Shown: positions 32,982 through 43,085, counted from the first letter of the stretch. The stretch is 64,000 nt of DNA from Jeotgalicoccus saudimassiliensis (GCF_000756715.1 NZ_CCSE01000001.1:1270001-1334000); one strand, 5' to 3'. Notes: generated by a model not told the origin, from the letters alone. A program made the numbers and translations.

Positions 32982-33698
32982 TTACGGATTATTTGACCAG
33001 AGTCCCGCGTGTTTTAGAACAACACGTTTGTTTAATTTCAGCTGGGCAACGATCAGTTCAGCAAGGTCTTCAGCCTGCATAACTTTCTCTGGATTGCCGT
33101 CCGTTAAGTTAAGCTCAACAGCCATGTCTGTCGCTACTGTACTTGGTGTCAGAGTTGTTACACGGATGTTATGCTTACGCACCTCCATCATCAGTGATTC
33201 ACTTAAACCGATTACTGCAGCTTTTGATGCAGAGTATGCACTTGTGACCGGTCCGCCTTTTTGACCCGCAGTTGATGAAATATTGATAATGTCACCTGTG
33301 TTGCGTTCAATCATTTCAGGCAGTACCGCACGTGTTGTGTAGTAAACACCGTTAACGTTAACATTTAAAATGTTAGTCCATTCTTCAGGTGTCAGCTCCA
33401 TGAAGCTGCCGAACTTAGAAATCCCTGCGTTATTTAACAGAATATCGACCGGGCCTAATTCACCGCGAATCGATTCCACTGCTGAAGTAATTGCATCGAT
33501 ATCCGACACATCCGCTGCAGCGACTGCTGTTTTAACATCGTAGCTTTTAAGTTCTTCCTGAACTTTTTCCAGGTTTTCAACTGTACGGCCGACAAGACCG
33601 ATATTTACACCTTCCGCTGCAAGAGCAAGTGCTGTCGCACGGCCGATACCGCGTCCCGCTCCTGTAATTAATGCTGTTTTACTGCTTATATTCTGCAT
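32982..33698 (-). CDS. SDR-family oxidoreductase (3-oxoacyl-ACP reductase-like)
   Basis: A 238-residue short-chain dehydrogenase. TGAGRGIG (12-19), NNAG near 88, catalytic Ser in ISSTAG and YSASK are intact. It is a paralogue of the gene at 8442-9161, sharing the VVLK..LW.NNP style C-terminus. AAAGGAG precedes ATG at 33698. Substrate unknown; the isolated position argues against a core fatty-acid role. Confidence 0.86.
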   Translation of the reverse strand: MQNISSKTALITGAGRGIGRATALALAAEGVNIGLVGRTVENLEKVQEELKSYDVKTAVAAADVSDIDAITSAVESIRGELGPVDILLNNAGISKFGSFMELTPEEWTNILNVNVNGVYYTTRAVLPEMIERNTGDIINISSTAGQKGGPVTSAYSASKAAVIGLSESLMMEVRKHNIRVTTLTPSTVATDMAVELNLTDGNPEKVMQAEDLAELIVAQLKLNKRVVLKHAGLWSNNP

Positions 33699-33764
33699 AT
33701 TGAAATCTCCTTTGGTTCTTGTATTCATTAATAATTTTAGCATGTTACACGCATTTAAGATAAC

Positions 33765-34445
33765 TTATGAATTCAAAACAACCGTTAATTCATCCAGACT
33801 TTTAATCTCGTAATCCGCTTTAATATCAGTCTCATTTTCGAGCCCGTAAGGATTATACCAGACCGAAGCTATACCGGCATTATTCGCCCCGGCTATATCG
33901 GAAACGAGACTGTCACCGACCATCAGAATATCCGAAGATTCAAGTTCTGCTCTTTTCATGCTTTCTGCAAAAAAACCAAAATTCGGCTTTGCACTGCCGA
34001 TATCATCCGACACATATAAATCGGTAAAGTACCGCTTCAGCCCCGATAAATTCAGCCTGTTCTCCTGCATCGTTAATACACCGTTCGATGCTGCATATAT
34101 TTTATAATCCGCCGATATCCTCCGAAGCACTTCCTCAATCCCCGGTTCCATAATGTACTGTTCACCGAGTAAATTGCCGAAATGCTCCTTGGCCAGATCA
34201 CTGTCATAATTCATTCCCAGAGTTTCTGACAGTTCTTTAAATCTTATATTCAGTACATCCGCGACAGACAGCAGCTCTTCTTTCTGTTTTTTCCATAAAC
34301 GCTCATCAATTTCTGTAAACGATTCAAAAATGCTTTTGTTATATTCGAGATTGAGCGTTGTAAAAGTTTCCTTCAGTGCACTTTCACTGCACTTTTTAAA
34401 GTTAAATACCGTATCATCGATATCCATAAAAACTGCTTTATACAT
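33765..34445 (-). CDS. HAD-IA noncanonical pyrimidine nucleotidase (YjjG-like)
   Basis: A 226-residue hydrolase. Motif I MDIDDTVFNF (residues 7-16) with the double Asp-Asp that marks the YjjG branch, motif II AASNG, motif III Lys in GSAKPNFGFF, and motif IV MVGDSLVSDI. YjjG removes phosphate from damaged or noncanonical pyrimidine nucleotides. Single gene, transcribed away from the VOC gene. Confidence 0.87.
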   Translation of the reverse strand: MYKAVFMDIDDTVFNFKKCSESALKETFTTLNLEYNKSIFESFTEIDERLWKKQKEELLSVADVLNIRFKELSETLGMNYDSDLAKEHFGNLLGEQYIMEPGIEEVLRRISADYKIYAASNGVLTMQENRLNLSGLKRYFTDLYVSDDIGSAKPNFGFFAESMKRAELESSDILMVGDSLVSDIAGANNAGIASVWYNPYGLENETDIKADYEIKSLDELTVVLNS

Positions 34446-34578
34446 ATCAGTTCTCCCGTAAAGTGTTTAGTTTTAAATTCACAGTCCACAATATCAATAA
34501 TGATTAACATACTCAATACTTTCATTTTTTTGCCGGAATACTATATTCTTAAAGAAGATTCCAATTAAATGAGGTGCA

Positions 34579-34965
34579 ATGATGAATATAATTGTTACGA
34601 GCCTGTTCGTTGATGATCAGGAGAAAGCATTAAATTTCTATACTCATATTCTCGGCTTTGTTAAAAAGCATGACGTACCCGCAGGTAATTTCAGATGGAT
34701 TACAGTCGTCTCAAAAGACGATCAGAACGGCACGGAACTCGTCCTTGAACCGAATGACAACATCGCAGCACAGGACTATCAGAACAGCCTGATGCAGCAG
34801 GGCATTCCTGCAACGATGTTCGGAACAGATGACATAGATAAAGAATACGAACGTTTAAAAGCCCACGGCGTCGAGTTTACGATGGAGCCGAAAGCTGCAG
34901 GAGATATGAAGCTCGCAGTATTTAACGATACATGCGGAAATTTAATCCAGCTGATTGAACAGTAA
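34579..34965 (+). CDS. VOC-family protein (glyoxalase/bleomycin-resistance fold)
   Basis: A 128-residue protein of two beta-alpha-beta-beta-beta repeats: TSLFVDDQEKALNFYTHILGF at the N-terminus and DIDKEYERLKAHGVEFTMEP then FNDTCGNLIQLIEQ at the C-terminus. Function ranges from glyoxalase to dioxygenase in this superfamily. GAGGTG precedes two successive ATGs (34579, 34582). Confidence 0.85.
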   Translation: MMNIIVTSLFVDDQEKALNFYTHILGFVKKHDVPAGNFRWITVVSKDDQNGTELVLEPNDNIAAQDYQNSLMQQGIPATMFGTDDIDKEYERLKAHGVEFTMEPKAAGDMKLAVFNDTCGNLIQLIEQ

Positions 34966-34966
34966 A

Positions 34967-34989
34967 AAACACTCCCGTCGGGAGTGTTT
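34967..34989. terminator. Terminator between VOC and DUF4352-type genes
   Basis: Stem AAACACTCCC / GGGAGTGTTT with loop GTC, followed by TATCTTTTTT. The same hairpin recurs at 35631-35655, and a close variant at 36294-36321. Confidence 0.88.
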
Positions 34990-34999
34990 ATCTTTTTTA

Positions 35000-35551
35000 T
35001 TACTGTTCCGTCAATTCATATATTTCATGGAACTTCGAACTTGGCGGATCTATATAGAAGTAATAATTTCCTTCTGAATTCTTTACATTCACAATAAACG
35101 GCAGCTCCATAGTGACTGACTCACCCGGATTAATATCTGCTGTCAGCTCTTCTTCAATCGCATATTCTTGCATATAGTTAAATCCTTCTTTATCTTTTTC
35201 CATCAGAGACAAATTTGAATTCTCTTCAAATTTAAATGCTTCTTCACCATTATTAGTTACAGTAACGTCTACAAGAGCCAGATAAAATCCTGAATCTTCT
35301 TCAAAACCGATAAGGTACTCTTCCATCGGTTTTCCTTTAAACTCTCTTGTCAGTGTAAAGTCATTAACTGTTAATGTATACGGCTGATTAATCATCACTG
35401 ATTCTTCCAGTTCAACTGTATCACCTATATGATGATATTCACCATTCTCTGAGGATTCTTCCTCAGCTGTGTCACTCTCTTCAGCATTGCCGCATGCCGC
35501 CATCATCAGAAGCAGAGCAATACCGGCTAAATATAAGTATTTCTTCATCAT
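35000..35551 (-). CDS. Lipoprotein with DUF4352/DUF5067-like domain
   Basis: A 183-residue secreted lipoprotein: signal peptide ending MMAACGN (Cys about 20), an acidic linker (about 22-38), then an immunoglobulin-like domain with VDVTVTNNGEEAF and INPGESVTMELPFIV segments typical of DUF4352-type extracellular proteins. Function unknown, probably cell-surface. A second ATG follows the first directly. Confidence 0.78.
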   Translation of the reverse strand: MMKKYLYLAGIALLLMMAACGNAEESDTAEEESSENGEYHHIGDTVELEESVMINQPYTLTVNDFTLTREFKGKPMEEYLIGFEEDSGFYLALVDVTVTNNGEEAFKFEENSNLSLMEKDKEGFNYMQEYAIEEELTADINPGESVTMELPFIVNVKNSEGNYYFYIDPPSSKFHEIYELTEQ

Positions 35552-35630
35552 AATTTCTCCCCTTAGCTTAAGTTATAAAGTGTCCTGTTTATTGTAACAT
35601 TACTTCTTCCCTATTTTCAGCTGAAATAAA

Positions 35631-35655
35631 AAAACACTCCCGTCGGGAGTGTTTT
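35631..35655 (-). terminator. Terminator after the FMN reductase gene
   Basis: Stem AAAACACTCCC / GGGAGTGTTTT with loop GTC, followed on the minus strand by seven uridines. It is essentially a copy of the hairpin at 34967-34989. Confidence 0.9.
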
Positions 35656-35672
35656 AATTTATCATCTTGTTA

Positions 35673-36224
35673 TTATTTAAACTTCTTTACCAGTTCAACA
35701 AAAGCATCCACTGCAGACTGCAGGAATTCAACCGTGCCTTCGTTATTAATTTTACCGTCATCACCAATTAAATCAAATGAATTGGCGATATACACTTCAG
35801 GCTGCTGAAGCGGGTGCATATTTAAAAATACCAGTGACTGGCGCAAATGGTGGTTCGCACCAAAACCGCTTAAATTCGACGGGGACTGGCTCATGATCAT
35901 TGCCGGTTTGCCGTCCCATTTACTTTCACCGTACGGGCGTGAACCGACATCCAGTGCATTCTTCATCGCACCTGACATCGAACGGTTATACTCAGGTGTA
36001 GCAAATAACACCGCTTCAACCTCATCCAGTTTACTGCGGAATTCATCATACTCCGGCGGTGCACCTGCTTCTGTATCAATATCTTCGTTATACATCGGTA
36101 AATTACCGATATCGATAAACTCTGTTTCGTATTCGGACGGGAATAATTCAGCGACATTCTCAGCAAGCTTTCTCGTGACAGATTCTTTTCTTAAACTGCC
36201 GACTATAATACCAACTTTTGTCAT
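35673..36224 (-). CDS. NADPH-dependent FMN reductase / azoreductase-like protein
   Basis: A 183-residue flavodoxin-fold protein. GSLRKESVTRKLA at the N-terminus binds FMN phosphate; FATPEYNRSMSGAMKNALD (about 94-112) is the second FMN signature. It probably reduces quinones, azo dyes or metal chelates with NAD(P)H. Monocistronic, ended by the hairpin at 35631-35655. Confidence 0.88.
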   Translation of the reverse strand: MTKVGIIVGSLRKESVTRKLAENVAELFPSEYETEFIDIGNLPMYNEDIDTEAGAPPEYDEFRSKLDEVEAVLFATPEYNRSMSGAMKNALDVGSRPYGESKWDGKPAMIMSQSPSNLSGFGANHHLRQSLVFLNMHPLQQPEVYIANSFDLIGDDGKINNEGTVEFLQSAVDAFVELVKKFK

Positions 36225-36293
36225 GTAAAAATCATCCTTCCTTTAATATACTGTACACATTAAGTATAGATGAGAACACAGATCTATACAAAA

Positions 36294-36321
36294 AAAGCAC
36301 TCCCGTAACAGGGAGTGCTTT
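36294..36321 (-). terminator. Terminator after rpsI
   Basis: Minus-strand stem AAAGCACTCCC / GGGAGTGCTTT with a six-base loop, followed by a run of U. It lies 18 bp past rpsI and closes the long ribosomal-protein block. Confidence 0.9.
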
Positions 36322-36339
36322 CCAATATATAAATATATA

Positions 36340-36732
36340 TTAACGTTTTGAGAACTGTGGAGAACGACGGGCTTTCTTGAAGCCGTACTTGTAACGTTCT
36401 TTCATACGTGGGTCACGTGTTAAGAGTCCAGCTCTTTTCAGCGCGCCGCGGTGTTCCGGATCTGCTTCAAGTAAAGCTCTTGCAATACCGTGACGGATTG
36501 CCTGTGCCTGACCTGTGAAGCCACCACCGTGAACATTTACCAGTACATCGTAGTTACCTTCTGTTTCTGTAACTGCGAATGGCTGGCTTAAATCTAAGAT
36601 TAAGCTTTCAAATGGGAGATAGTCTCTCATGTCGCGTCCGTTAACTGTTACTTTACCTTCACCTGGTACAAGACGTACACGTGCAACTGAGTGCTTACGA
36701 CGTCCAGTTCCTTGATATTCTACTTTAGCCAA
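36340..36732 (-). CDS. rpsI: 30S ribosomal protein S9
   Basis: A 130-residue protein whose C-terminal tail [12 protein letters not shown] reaches the P-site tRNA. The start codon is TTG (36732), supported by GGAGGG at normal distance and by the family N-terminus ([12 protein letters not shown]). It follows rplM by 19 bp in the usual rplM-rpsI pair. Confidence 0.97.
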   Translation of the reverse strand: MAKVEYQGTGRRKHSVARVRLVPGEGKVTVNGRDMRDYLPFESLILDLSQPFAVTETEGNYDVLVNVHGGGFTGQAQAIRHGIARALLEADPEHRGALKRAGLLTRDPRMKERYKYGFKKARRSPQFSKR

Positions 36733-36751
36733 ATGTTTTCCCTCCTAGTCC

Positions 36752-37189
36752 TTAACCACGTAACTCGTAGTTTTCAGGTTGTTGTGCTGCGTGTGGGTGT
36801 TCCGCTCCACCGTATACGAATAATTTTTTGCCTTGTTTACGTCCTAATGGATTCTTAGGTAACATTCCTTTGATAGAAGTTTCTAATAATCTCATAGGGT
36901 TTTTGTCTCTTAATTCACCAGCTGTAACTGATTTGATTCCACCAACATGACCTGAATGTCTGTAGTAAACCTTTTGTGAATCTTTTTTACCAGTTAATTC
37001 AATCTCACTTGCATTGATTACGATAACGTAGTCACCTGAATCAACGTGAGGTGTGAAAGTTGGTTTGTGTTTCCCGCGTAATAGTGTTGCTACTTCAGTA
37101 GACAGGCGACCTAAAGTCTTACCTGCTGCATCTACAACAAACCATTTACGTTCGATGTTTGCTTCGTTAGCCATAAACGTTTGACGCAT
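36752..37189 (-). CDS. rplM: 50S ribosomal protein L13
   Basis: A 145-residue early-assembly protein. [27 protein letters not shown] and [13 protein letters not shown] match the Bacillales L13. The gene starts after GGAGGAAA. The 178 bp upstream may hold an autoregulatory L13 leader. Confidence 0.97.
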   Translation of the reverse strand: MRQTFMANEANIERKWFVVDAAGKTLGRLSTEVATLLRGKHKPTFTPHVDSGDYVIVINASEIELTGKKDSQKVYYRHSGHVGGIKSVTAGELRDKNPMRLLETSIKGMLPKNPLGRKQGKKLFVYGGAEHPHAAQQPENYELRG

Positions 37190-37330
37190 AGTAATTTCCT
37201 CCTAAATCTCGTTCTATATTGTCGTTTTAAATTAGTCGTTTTTGTCTTTTTATATTCATTAATCCTAATAAGTTTCCGGGGCCTATTAATCATGGATGGA
37301 TATAAAAATGTACCGTTAATTATTATATAA
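37190..37330 (-). promoter_or_regulatory. Possible L13 leader RNA
   Basis: Many Bacillales have a structured, L13-responsive leader before rplM. Here the 178-bp gap after truA contains a GC-rich patch (GGCCCCGGAAAC on the minus strand) flanked by AT-rich ATTAAT palindromes that could form stems. I could not match the published consensus by eye, so the call is weak. Confidence 0.35.
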
Positions 37331-37367
37331 TCGAAGTGTCATAAAGTCAATGTTTTCAAGATAACTT

Positions 37368-38102
37368 TTACAACTTTTCATACCATACTTTTTCCAGATA
37401 AAGACCTTCTGCCGGAGCGGTTTTAGGTATGATTGTTCTGTCCTTCGCCGCAATCATGTTCAGCGTATCCGGCGTTCTGATACCTCTGCCGCATTCCAGT
37501 ACATATGCTGCAAGTATCCGCACCATGTTGTACAGAAAACCGGTTCCGGTAATGACAAAGTCAAAGCCGTCGTCTGTTTCAATCACTTCGAATGTTTTAA
37601 TTGTCCGGACCTTATTTTTAATTTCAGTCTTCGCACTCGAAAATGTCGTGAAGTCATGCGTGCCGATAAACGGCGCCATCGCTTCTTTCATCAGAGATAT
37701 ATCAAGCTCATAAGGATAGTGCGTCTTTAAACCGTCGTAAAACGGGTTTTTAACGCTCGTGTAGACCTTGTAGCGGTATGTCTTCCCCGTTGCATCAAAG
37801 CGTGAATGGAAGTCGTCAGCAGCGATTGTGACATCGTTTATCAGAATGTCCTCAGGCATCGCCCTGTTCAAGATGAATTTCCACTTGTCCGGCTCGAGGT
37901 CGATCGGCGTATCAAAGTGAAAATACTGCTCGAGTGCGTGTACACCCGCATCCGTTCTCGATGATGCATGAATCCGCACAAAGTCCTTGTGCATGCGTTT
38001 CAGCTGTTTCTCGAGCGTTCCCTGCACCGTACGATAGTCATGCTGATACTGGAATCCGCTGAAGTTACGGCCGTTATATGAAATATTCACTGCCACTCTC
38101 AT
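37368..38102 (-). CDS. truA: tRNA pseudouridine(38-40) synthase
   Basis: A 244-residue enzyme that converts uridines 38-40 of the tRNA anticodon arm to pseudouridine. The catalytic Asp51 lies in SSRTDAGVHAL; TGKTYRYKVY and GTGFLYNMVR are also conserved. The ATG is five bases past the ecfT stop; the upstream open frame lies inside ecfT. This gene order (ecfA1-ecfA2-ecfT-truA-rplM) is typical of Bacillales. Confidence 0.95.
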   Translation of the reverse strand: MRVAVNISYNGRNFSGFQYQHDYRTVQGTLEKQLKRMHKDFVRIHASSRTDAGVHALEQYFHFDTPIDLEPDKWKFILNRAMPEDILINDVTIAADDFHSRFDATGKTYRYKVYTSVKNPFYDGLKTHYPYELDISLMKEAMAPFIGTHDFTTFSSAKTEIKNKVRTIKTFEVIETDDGFDFVITGTGFLYNMVRILAAYVLECGRGIRTPDTLNMIAAKDRTIIPKTAPAEGLYLEKVWYEKL

Positions 38103-38107
38103 TAGTT

Positions 38108-38905
38108 TCACTGCCTTACAAATAATAATAATGCGCCAAACAGCACCAGCACAATCAATGTGACGGTATCTCTCGTCTGCCACGTCAGCAGGCGGTAATG
38201 CGTCCGTCCTGCTTCACCCTGATATCCTCTGACTTCCATCGCGATCGCCATTTCCTCTGCACGCTTAAACGCCGACATAAAAAGCGGAATGAATATCGGC
38301 ACGAGTGCATTAATACGCTGCTTCAGGCTCCCCGTCAGAAACGTTGAGCCTCTCGCACTCTGCGCTTTAATTATTTTTTCCGTCTCATCCATCAGTGTCG
38401 GTATAAACCTTAACGAAATTGACATCATCATTGCGATTTCATGCACCGGCACTTTAACCGTTTTAAGCGGTCTGCACAGTTTTTCAATCGCATCCGTCAG
38501 TTCAATCGGACTCGTTGTCAGCGTCATCAGCGTCGTAATGACGACGAGCATAATCAGCCGTACCGTAATATAAATACCGGTAATCAGCCCTTTTGATTCG
38601 ATCGTGAAGAATCCGCCGTCGATTAAAACCGTTCCGCCTTTTGTTAAGAAAATATGCATCAGAAACGTAAATATCAGAAGAATAAATATAAGCTTTAACC
38701 CGTTAAACAGAAATCTGACCGACAGTCCCGCAAGCTTTGTCACCAGCAGCACGAACAGTATTAACAGACTGTAGCCGACCCAGTGATTTGCAAAGAAGAC
38801 GATAACCATAAACATAATTACCGAAATAATCTTCGCACGCGGATCGAGCATGTGAATGATACTATTTCCCGGGATATACCTTCCGAGCAGCATCGAACTA
38901 AGCAT
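38108..38905 (-). CDS. ecfT: Energy-coupling factor transporter transmembrane protein
   Basis: A 265-residue membrane scaffold of the group II ECF vitamin transporter, which links two ATPases to exchangeable S components. About five or six helices; the coupling helices hold the Ala-Arg-Gly type motifs SARGSTF and EVRGYQ. GGAGG precedes ATG at 38905, which overlaps the ecfA2 stop by 8 bp. Confidence 0.94.
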   Translation of the reverse strand: MLSSMLLGRYIPGNSIIHMLDPRAKIISVIMFMVIVFFANHWVGYSLLILFVLLVTKLAGLSVRFLFNGLKLIFILLIFTFLMHIFLTKGGTVLIDGGFFTIESKGLITGIYITVRLIMLVVITTLMTLTTSPIELTDAIEKLCRPLKTVKVPVHEIAMMMSISLRFIPTLMDETEKIIKAQSARGSTFLTGSLKQRINALVPIFIPLFMSAFKRAEEMAIAMEVRGYQGEAGRTHYRLLTWQTRDTVTLIVLVLFGALLLFVRQ

Positions 38906-39758
38906 TATCCCGCCTCCAGTCCTCATACAGCTGAATAAATTCCGCCGTATTTTTCGGAGTACCGTTTAAGACAATACCTTTTTTTGTTAGATCCTGAACG
39001 AGCTGAATGACATGCGGCACTTCGAGATTATAACGTTCCATAAAGTCTTTGTCCGTCAGTACATCGCACGTTGGACCTTCTCCTGCCAGCATGCCCTGCG
39101 ACATGACTTTAACCTCATCGGCATATTCTAGTACATCATTCATATCATGTGTAATGAGAATCACTGTAATTCCCATCTTCTTATACACATCGTAAAACAG
39201 CTGCATAGTCTCATCATGACTTAGAGGATCGAGCCCCGCCGTCGGCTCATCAAGTATAAGAATACTCGGTTCCATCGCAAGTATGCCCGCTATAGCCACT
39301 TTTCTCATCTGCCCTCCGGAGAGTTCAAACGGACTTTTACCGAGCAGCGAATCATCGACGTTTAAAAGCTTAAGATAATAGCATGCTTTTTCCTTCGCCT
39401 CTTCTTCGCCGATACCCATATTCATCGGACCAAACATCACATCTTTTAAGACAGTGCTCTCAAACAGCTGGTGTTCGGGAAATTGAAATACCATGCCGAC
39501 ACGCGATTTCGCCTGATGAACAGTTTTCTGTTTTACTTTTTTCGACAAAACAATTCCGTCGGTTTCCACCGTACCCGAGCTCGGCAGTATCAAACCGTTC
39601 ATCGTCTGAATCAGTGTTGATTTACCGCTCCCTGTATGACCGATCAGCCCGTAGAACTTCCCCGGTTCAAACGTCGTGTCTATATCTTTTAACGCCTGAT
39701 ACTCAAACGGGGACTTGCGGTTATAAATTACACTTACATTATTAAACTGTATCGTCAT
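38898..39758 (-). CDS. ecfA2: ECF transporter ATPase A2
   Basis: A 286-residue ATPase. Walker A GHTGSGKST (about 38-46), signature LSGGQMRKV, Walker B ILILDEPTAGLDP and the switch His in LITHD are intact. Forms a heterodimer with EcfA1 and sits under EcfT. Its start overlaps the ecfA1 stop by 4 bp. Confidence 0.94.
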   Translation of the reverse strand: MTIQFNNVSVIYNRKSPFEYQALKDIDTTFEPGKFYGLIGHTGSGKSTLIQTMNGLILPSSGTVETDGIVLSKKVKQKTVHQAKSRVGMVFQFPEHQLFESTVLKDVMFGPMNMGIGEEEAKEKACYYLKLLNVDDSLLGKSPFELSGGQMRKVAIAGILAMEPSILILDEPTAGLDPLSHDETMQLFYDVYKKMGITVILITHDMNDVLEYADEVKVMSQGMLAGEGPTCDVLTDKDFMERYNLEVPHVIQLVQDLTKKGIVLNGTPKNTAEFIQLYEDWRRDNA

Positions 39759-40543
39759 AACCGCATCACCAGCTCATCATGTGTCATATAGGAACTGCCA
39801 AGAAGTGCGTCTGCAATCTCTACTGTATACGGTACTTTCAAGCTGCTGTTCCTAAGAAGTTCCTTATCTTTATATATTTCCAGAACAGAACCGTCACCGA
39901 CGACAGCACCGCCGTTCATAACGATTACTCTGTCGCTTCGTTCAATCTCAGTCAGATCATGGGTAATATAAAGAATTGTCGTATCGAGCTGTTCATGCAG
40001 TCTGCATAATATAGACAGCACTTCACTCCGCCCTGACGGGTCGAGCATCGATGTTGCTTCGTCCAAAATCAGCACTTCCGGCTGCATCGCGAGAGCCCCT
40101 GCGATTGCCACACGCTGTTTCTGTCCGCCCGACAGACGATGCGGTTCATGCGAACGGAACTCGAGCATATTAACAAGGCCGAGCGCATGCTCGGTACGCT
40201 CAATCATTTCAGAACGTTCAAGCCCGAGATTCTCAAGACCGAATGCCACATCATCTTCCACCGTTGCACCGACAAACTGGTTATCCGGGTTTTGAAAAAC
40301 GATGGCAAACTTACGGCGGAGTGACTGCTTATTTTTTTCAGTCAGCAGTTCTCCCCCGACGTAAATCTCCCCTTCATGGTCATCAATGATGCCCATAATG
40401 ATTTTTACGAGCGTGCTTTTGCCGGAACCGTTATGCCCGATTATCGAAGTCCACTCACCGGCATTAAAAGGGATGGAGATATGATCCAGAGCGTACGATT
40501 CTTCTCTCCGGTATTTAAATGCAATATCTTTTAACGAAATCAT
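39755..40543 (-). CDS. ecfA1: ECF transporter ATPase A1
   Basis: A 262-residue ATPase. Walker A GHNGSGKST, Q-loop VFQNPDNQF, signature LSGGQKQRV and Walker B VLILDEATSMLDP are visible. Partner of EcfA2 and EcfT for uptake of vitamins such as riboflavin or folate, depending on S components encoded elsewhere. It begins after the rplQ terminator, so has its own promoter or read-through. Confidence 0.94.
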   Translation of the reverse strand: MISLKDIAFKYRREESYALDHISIPFNAGEWTSIIGHNGSGKSTLVKIIMGIIDDHEGEIYVGGELLTEKNKQSLRRKFAIVFQNPDNQFVGATVEDDVAFGLENLGLERSEMIERTEHALGLVNMLEFRSHEPHRLSGGQKQRVAIAGALAMQPEVLILDEATSMLDPSGRSEVLSILCRLHEQLDTTILYITHDLTEIERSDRVIVMNGGAVVGDGSVLEIYKDKELLRNSSLKVPYTVEIADALLGSSYMTHDELVMRL

Positions 40544-40571
40544 ATTTCCACCCCTTTAAAATTTTATGTAA

Positions 40572-40660
40572 AAAAAGCGCGTACCCTGCAATAAGAGTCG
40601 CGCACTGATGATATATTGCAGGATACGTCGAGCTAGACGAATGAGCCCTTCCGGGCTCAC
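40572..40660 (-). terminator. Terminator region after rplQ
   Basis: Minus strand: stem CGTATCCTGCAATA / TATTGCAGGGTACG (40614-40627 with 40580-40593) followed by CGCTTTTTTTAC. A second compact hairpin TGAGCCC/GGGCTCA (40642-40659) precedes it. Together they end the alpha operon. Confidence 0.78.
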
Positions 40661-40690
40661 CATCATAACACTCACTCTGCTTTTAAGAGA

Positions 40691-41089
40691 TTACGCTTCT
40701 TCAGTTGTTACTGGAGCGCCTTCTACGAATTCGATAATTACAAGCTCAGCTCCGTCACCACGACGTGTTCCAAGCTTCTTGATGCTTGTGTAACCGCCTT
40801 GACGATCTGCGAAACGTGGAGCGATGTCTTCAAATAATTTTTGAAGTGCATAACTAGTTGAACCATCTTCATTGATGATTTCTACGTTACGTACAGTTTG
40901 ACCGGCACGTCTTTTCGCTGCTAAGTCGCCGCGTTTACCCAGTGTAACAAGACGGTCAGCTAATTTACGCAGTTCTTTGGCACGGTCTTCAGTAGTAGTG
41001 ATGCGCTCACTTACGATTAGTGAAGTAGCTAAGTCGCGTAACATTGCTTTTCTTTGATCAGATGTACGTCCAAGTTTTCTGTAACCCAT
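40691..41089 (-). CDS. rplQ: 50S ribosomal protein L17
   Basis: A 132-residue protein near the exit tunnel. [20 protein letters not shown] and [16 protein letters not shown] are typical. The tail ([11 protein letters not shown]) is slightly longer than in S. aureus (122 residues). Last gene of the alpha operon. Confidence 0.97.
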   Translation of the reverse strand: MGYRKLGRTSDQRKAMLRDLATSLIVSERITTTEDRAKELRKLADRLVTLGKRGDLAAKRRAGQTVRNVEIINEDGSTSYALQKLFEDIAPRFADRQGGYTSIKKLGTRRGDGAELVIIEFVEGAPVTTEEA

Positions 41090-41107
41090 TATTTCTCCTC
41101 CTTTATG

Positions 41108-42052
41108 CTAGTCTTCTTTACGTAGACCCAAGTCAAGGTCTTCGAGTTTAAATTTAACTTCTTCCAGAGACTTACGTCCCAGATTTCGCACTTTCATCAT
41201 ATCAGCTTCTGTTTTGTCGGTAAGTTCCTGAACAGAGTTGATACCAGCGCGTTTCAGACAGTTATAAGAACGTACTGATAAGTCAAGTTCTTCAATAGAC
41301 ATTTCAAGTACTTTCTCTTTCTGATCTTCTTCTTTTTCGATCATGATTTCAGCATTTTGAGCTTCATCTGTAAGACCTACAAAGATGTTTAAGTGTTCAG
41401 TGAGAATTTTAGCACCCAATGATACTGCTTCCTGAGGAGTGATTGAACCGTCAGTCCATACATCCAGAGTAAGCTTATCGAAGTTTGTACTTTGTCCTAC
41501 ACGTGTATTTTCAACAGTATAATTCGCACGTTCTATCGGTGTATAGATAGAATCGATTGGAATTACACCAATTGGCATATCAGCTTTATTATTACCGTCT
41601 GCAAGCGTATATCCGCGTCCGCGATCAGCTGTCATGCGTAGTTTTAAGCTTCCGCCTTTAGATACTGTTGCAATCTTAAGGTCTCTGTTTAAAATTTCCA
41701 CATCGCTGTCGTGAGTAATATCAGCTGCAGTTACCACACCTTCACCGCTAAAATCAATTTCCAAAGTTTTTTCTTCTTCAGAATAGATCTTTAAAGCAAG
41801 GCTCTTCATGTTGGTAATAATTGTAGTCACGTCTTCAACAACGTTGTCGATTGTTGAAAACTCATGAAGTACATTTTCTATTTCAATCGTCTTAACTGCC
41901 GCACCTGGTAGTGATGATAAAAGAATGCGACGCAAGGAGTTCCCAAGTGTTGTCCCATAACCTCTTTCTAAAGGTTCTACAACAAACTTACCAAACTTAG
42001 AATCTTCCGATACCTCTACTGTCTCAATTCTAGGTTTCTCGATTTCGATCAT
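41108..42052 (-). CDS. rpoA: RNA polymerase subunit alpha
   Basis: A 314-residue subunit, the same length as in S. aureus. The N-terminal assembly domain (about 1-230) starts [10 protein letters not shown] and includes [20 protein letters not shown]; the C-terminal domain (about 245-310) contains the DNA- and activator-binding helices ([27 protein letters not shown]). I use the ATG at 42052; an ATG at 42061 sits too close to the GGGAGG site. Confidence 0.97.
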   Translation of the reverse strand: MIEIEKPRIETVEVSEDSKFGKFVVEPLERGYGTTLGNSLRRILLSSLPGAAVKTIEIENVLHEFSTIDNVVEDVTTIITNMKSLALKIYSEEEKTLEIDFSGEGVVTAADITHDSDVEILNRDLKIATVSKGGSLKLRMTADRGRGYTLADGNNKADMPIGVIPIDSIYTPIERANYTVENTRVGQSTNFDKLTLDVWTDGSITPQEAVSLGAKILTEHLNIFVGLTDEAQNAEIMIEKEEDQKEKVLEMSIEELDLSVRSYNCLKRAGINSVQELTDKTEADMMKVRNLGRKSLEEVKFKLEDLDLGLRKED

Positions 42053-42132
42053 GTGTAACATATCCTCCCTTTAAACGCCGAAAATATTAGAAAATAATAT
42101 TGTTCCCAACTACTTAAGCGATTTATTATTCT

Positions 42133-42522
42133 TTATACACGACGGCGTTTAGGTGGACGACAGCCATTGTGTGGAACCGGAGTTACATCTTTGATAGCTG
42201 TAATTTCAAGTCCAGCTGACTGAAGCGCACGGATAGCTGCTTCACGTCCGGCACCAGGACCTTTAACTGTAACTTCTACAGTTTTCAGACCGTGTTCCAT
42301 CGCTGCTTTAGAAGCAGTTTCAGAAGCCATTTGTGCTGCGAAAGGAGTAGATTTCTTAGAACCTTTGAACCCTAATGCACCGGCAGATGACCATGAAAGA
42401 GCATTACCGAACTCGTCAGTAATTGTTACGATAGTGTTGTTAAAAGTTGAGCGGATGTGTGCTACACCTGCTTCGACATTCTTTTTCACTCTACGTTTAC
42501 GTGATTGTTGTTTGCGAGCCAT
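42133..42522 (-). CDS. rpsK: 30S ribosomal protein S11
   Basis: A 129-residue platform protein contacting the mRNA exit site. [30 protein letters not shown] and the C-terminal [13 protein letters not shown] are highly conserved. Follows rpsM by 29 bp. Confidence 0.97.
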   Translation of the reverse strand: MARKQQSRKRRVKKNVEAGVAHIRSTFNNTIVTITDEFGNALSWSSAGALGFKGSKKSTPFAAQMASETASKAAMEHGLKTVEVTVKGPGAGREAAIRALQSAGLEITAIKDVTPVPHNGCRPPKRRRV

Positions 42523-42551
42523 TATTTATCCTCCTTTACTTTAGTAACTAT

Positions 42552-42917
42552 TTATTTCTTCTTGTTCGCTACTGTTTTGATTGGACCTTTACGAGTTCTT
42601 GCGTTGTTCTTAGTTTTTTGACCATTAACTGGTAAACCGCGACGGTGACGCATTCCCTTGTAAGAACCGATTTCCATAAGACGTTTAACGTTTAAGTTAG
42701 TTTCACGACGTAAGTCACCTTCGACTTTGTATACGTCAACTACTTCACGGATTTTGTTTAACTCATCTTCAGTAAGATCTTTAACTCTTGTATTCTCATC
42801 AACTGATGCTTTAGCTAAAATTTCGCTAGCGCGTGTTGGTCCAATACCGAAAACATATGTTAAAGAAATTACAACACGTTTGTCACGTGGTACGTCAACT
42901 CCTGCAATACGAGCCAT
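42552..42917 (-). CDS. rpsM: 30S ribosomal protein S13
   Basis: A 121-residue head protein that bridges the subunits. [39 protein letters not shown] and the basic tail [15 protein letters not shown] are diagnostic. The tail contacts P-site tRNA. Confidence 0.97.
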   Translation of the reverse strand: MARIAGVDVPRDKRVVISLTYVFGIGPTRASEILAKASVDENTRVKDLTEDELNKIREVVDVYKVEGDLRRETNLNVKRLMEIGSYKGMRHRRGLPVNGQKTKNNARTRKGPIKTVANKKK

Positions 42918-42941
42918 ATCTTTGCACCTCCAAATTAAATA

Positions 42942-43085
<144 letters not shown>

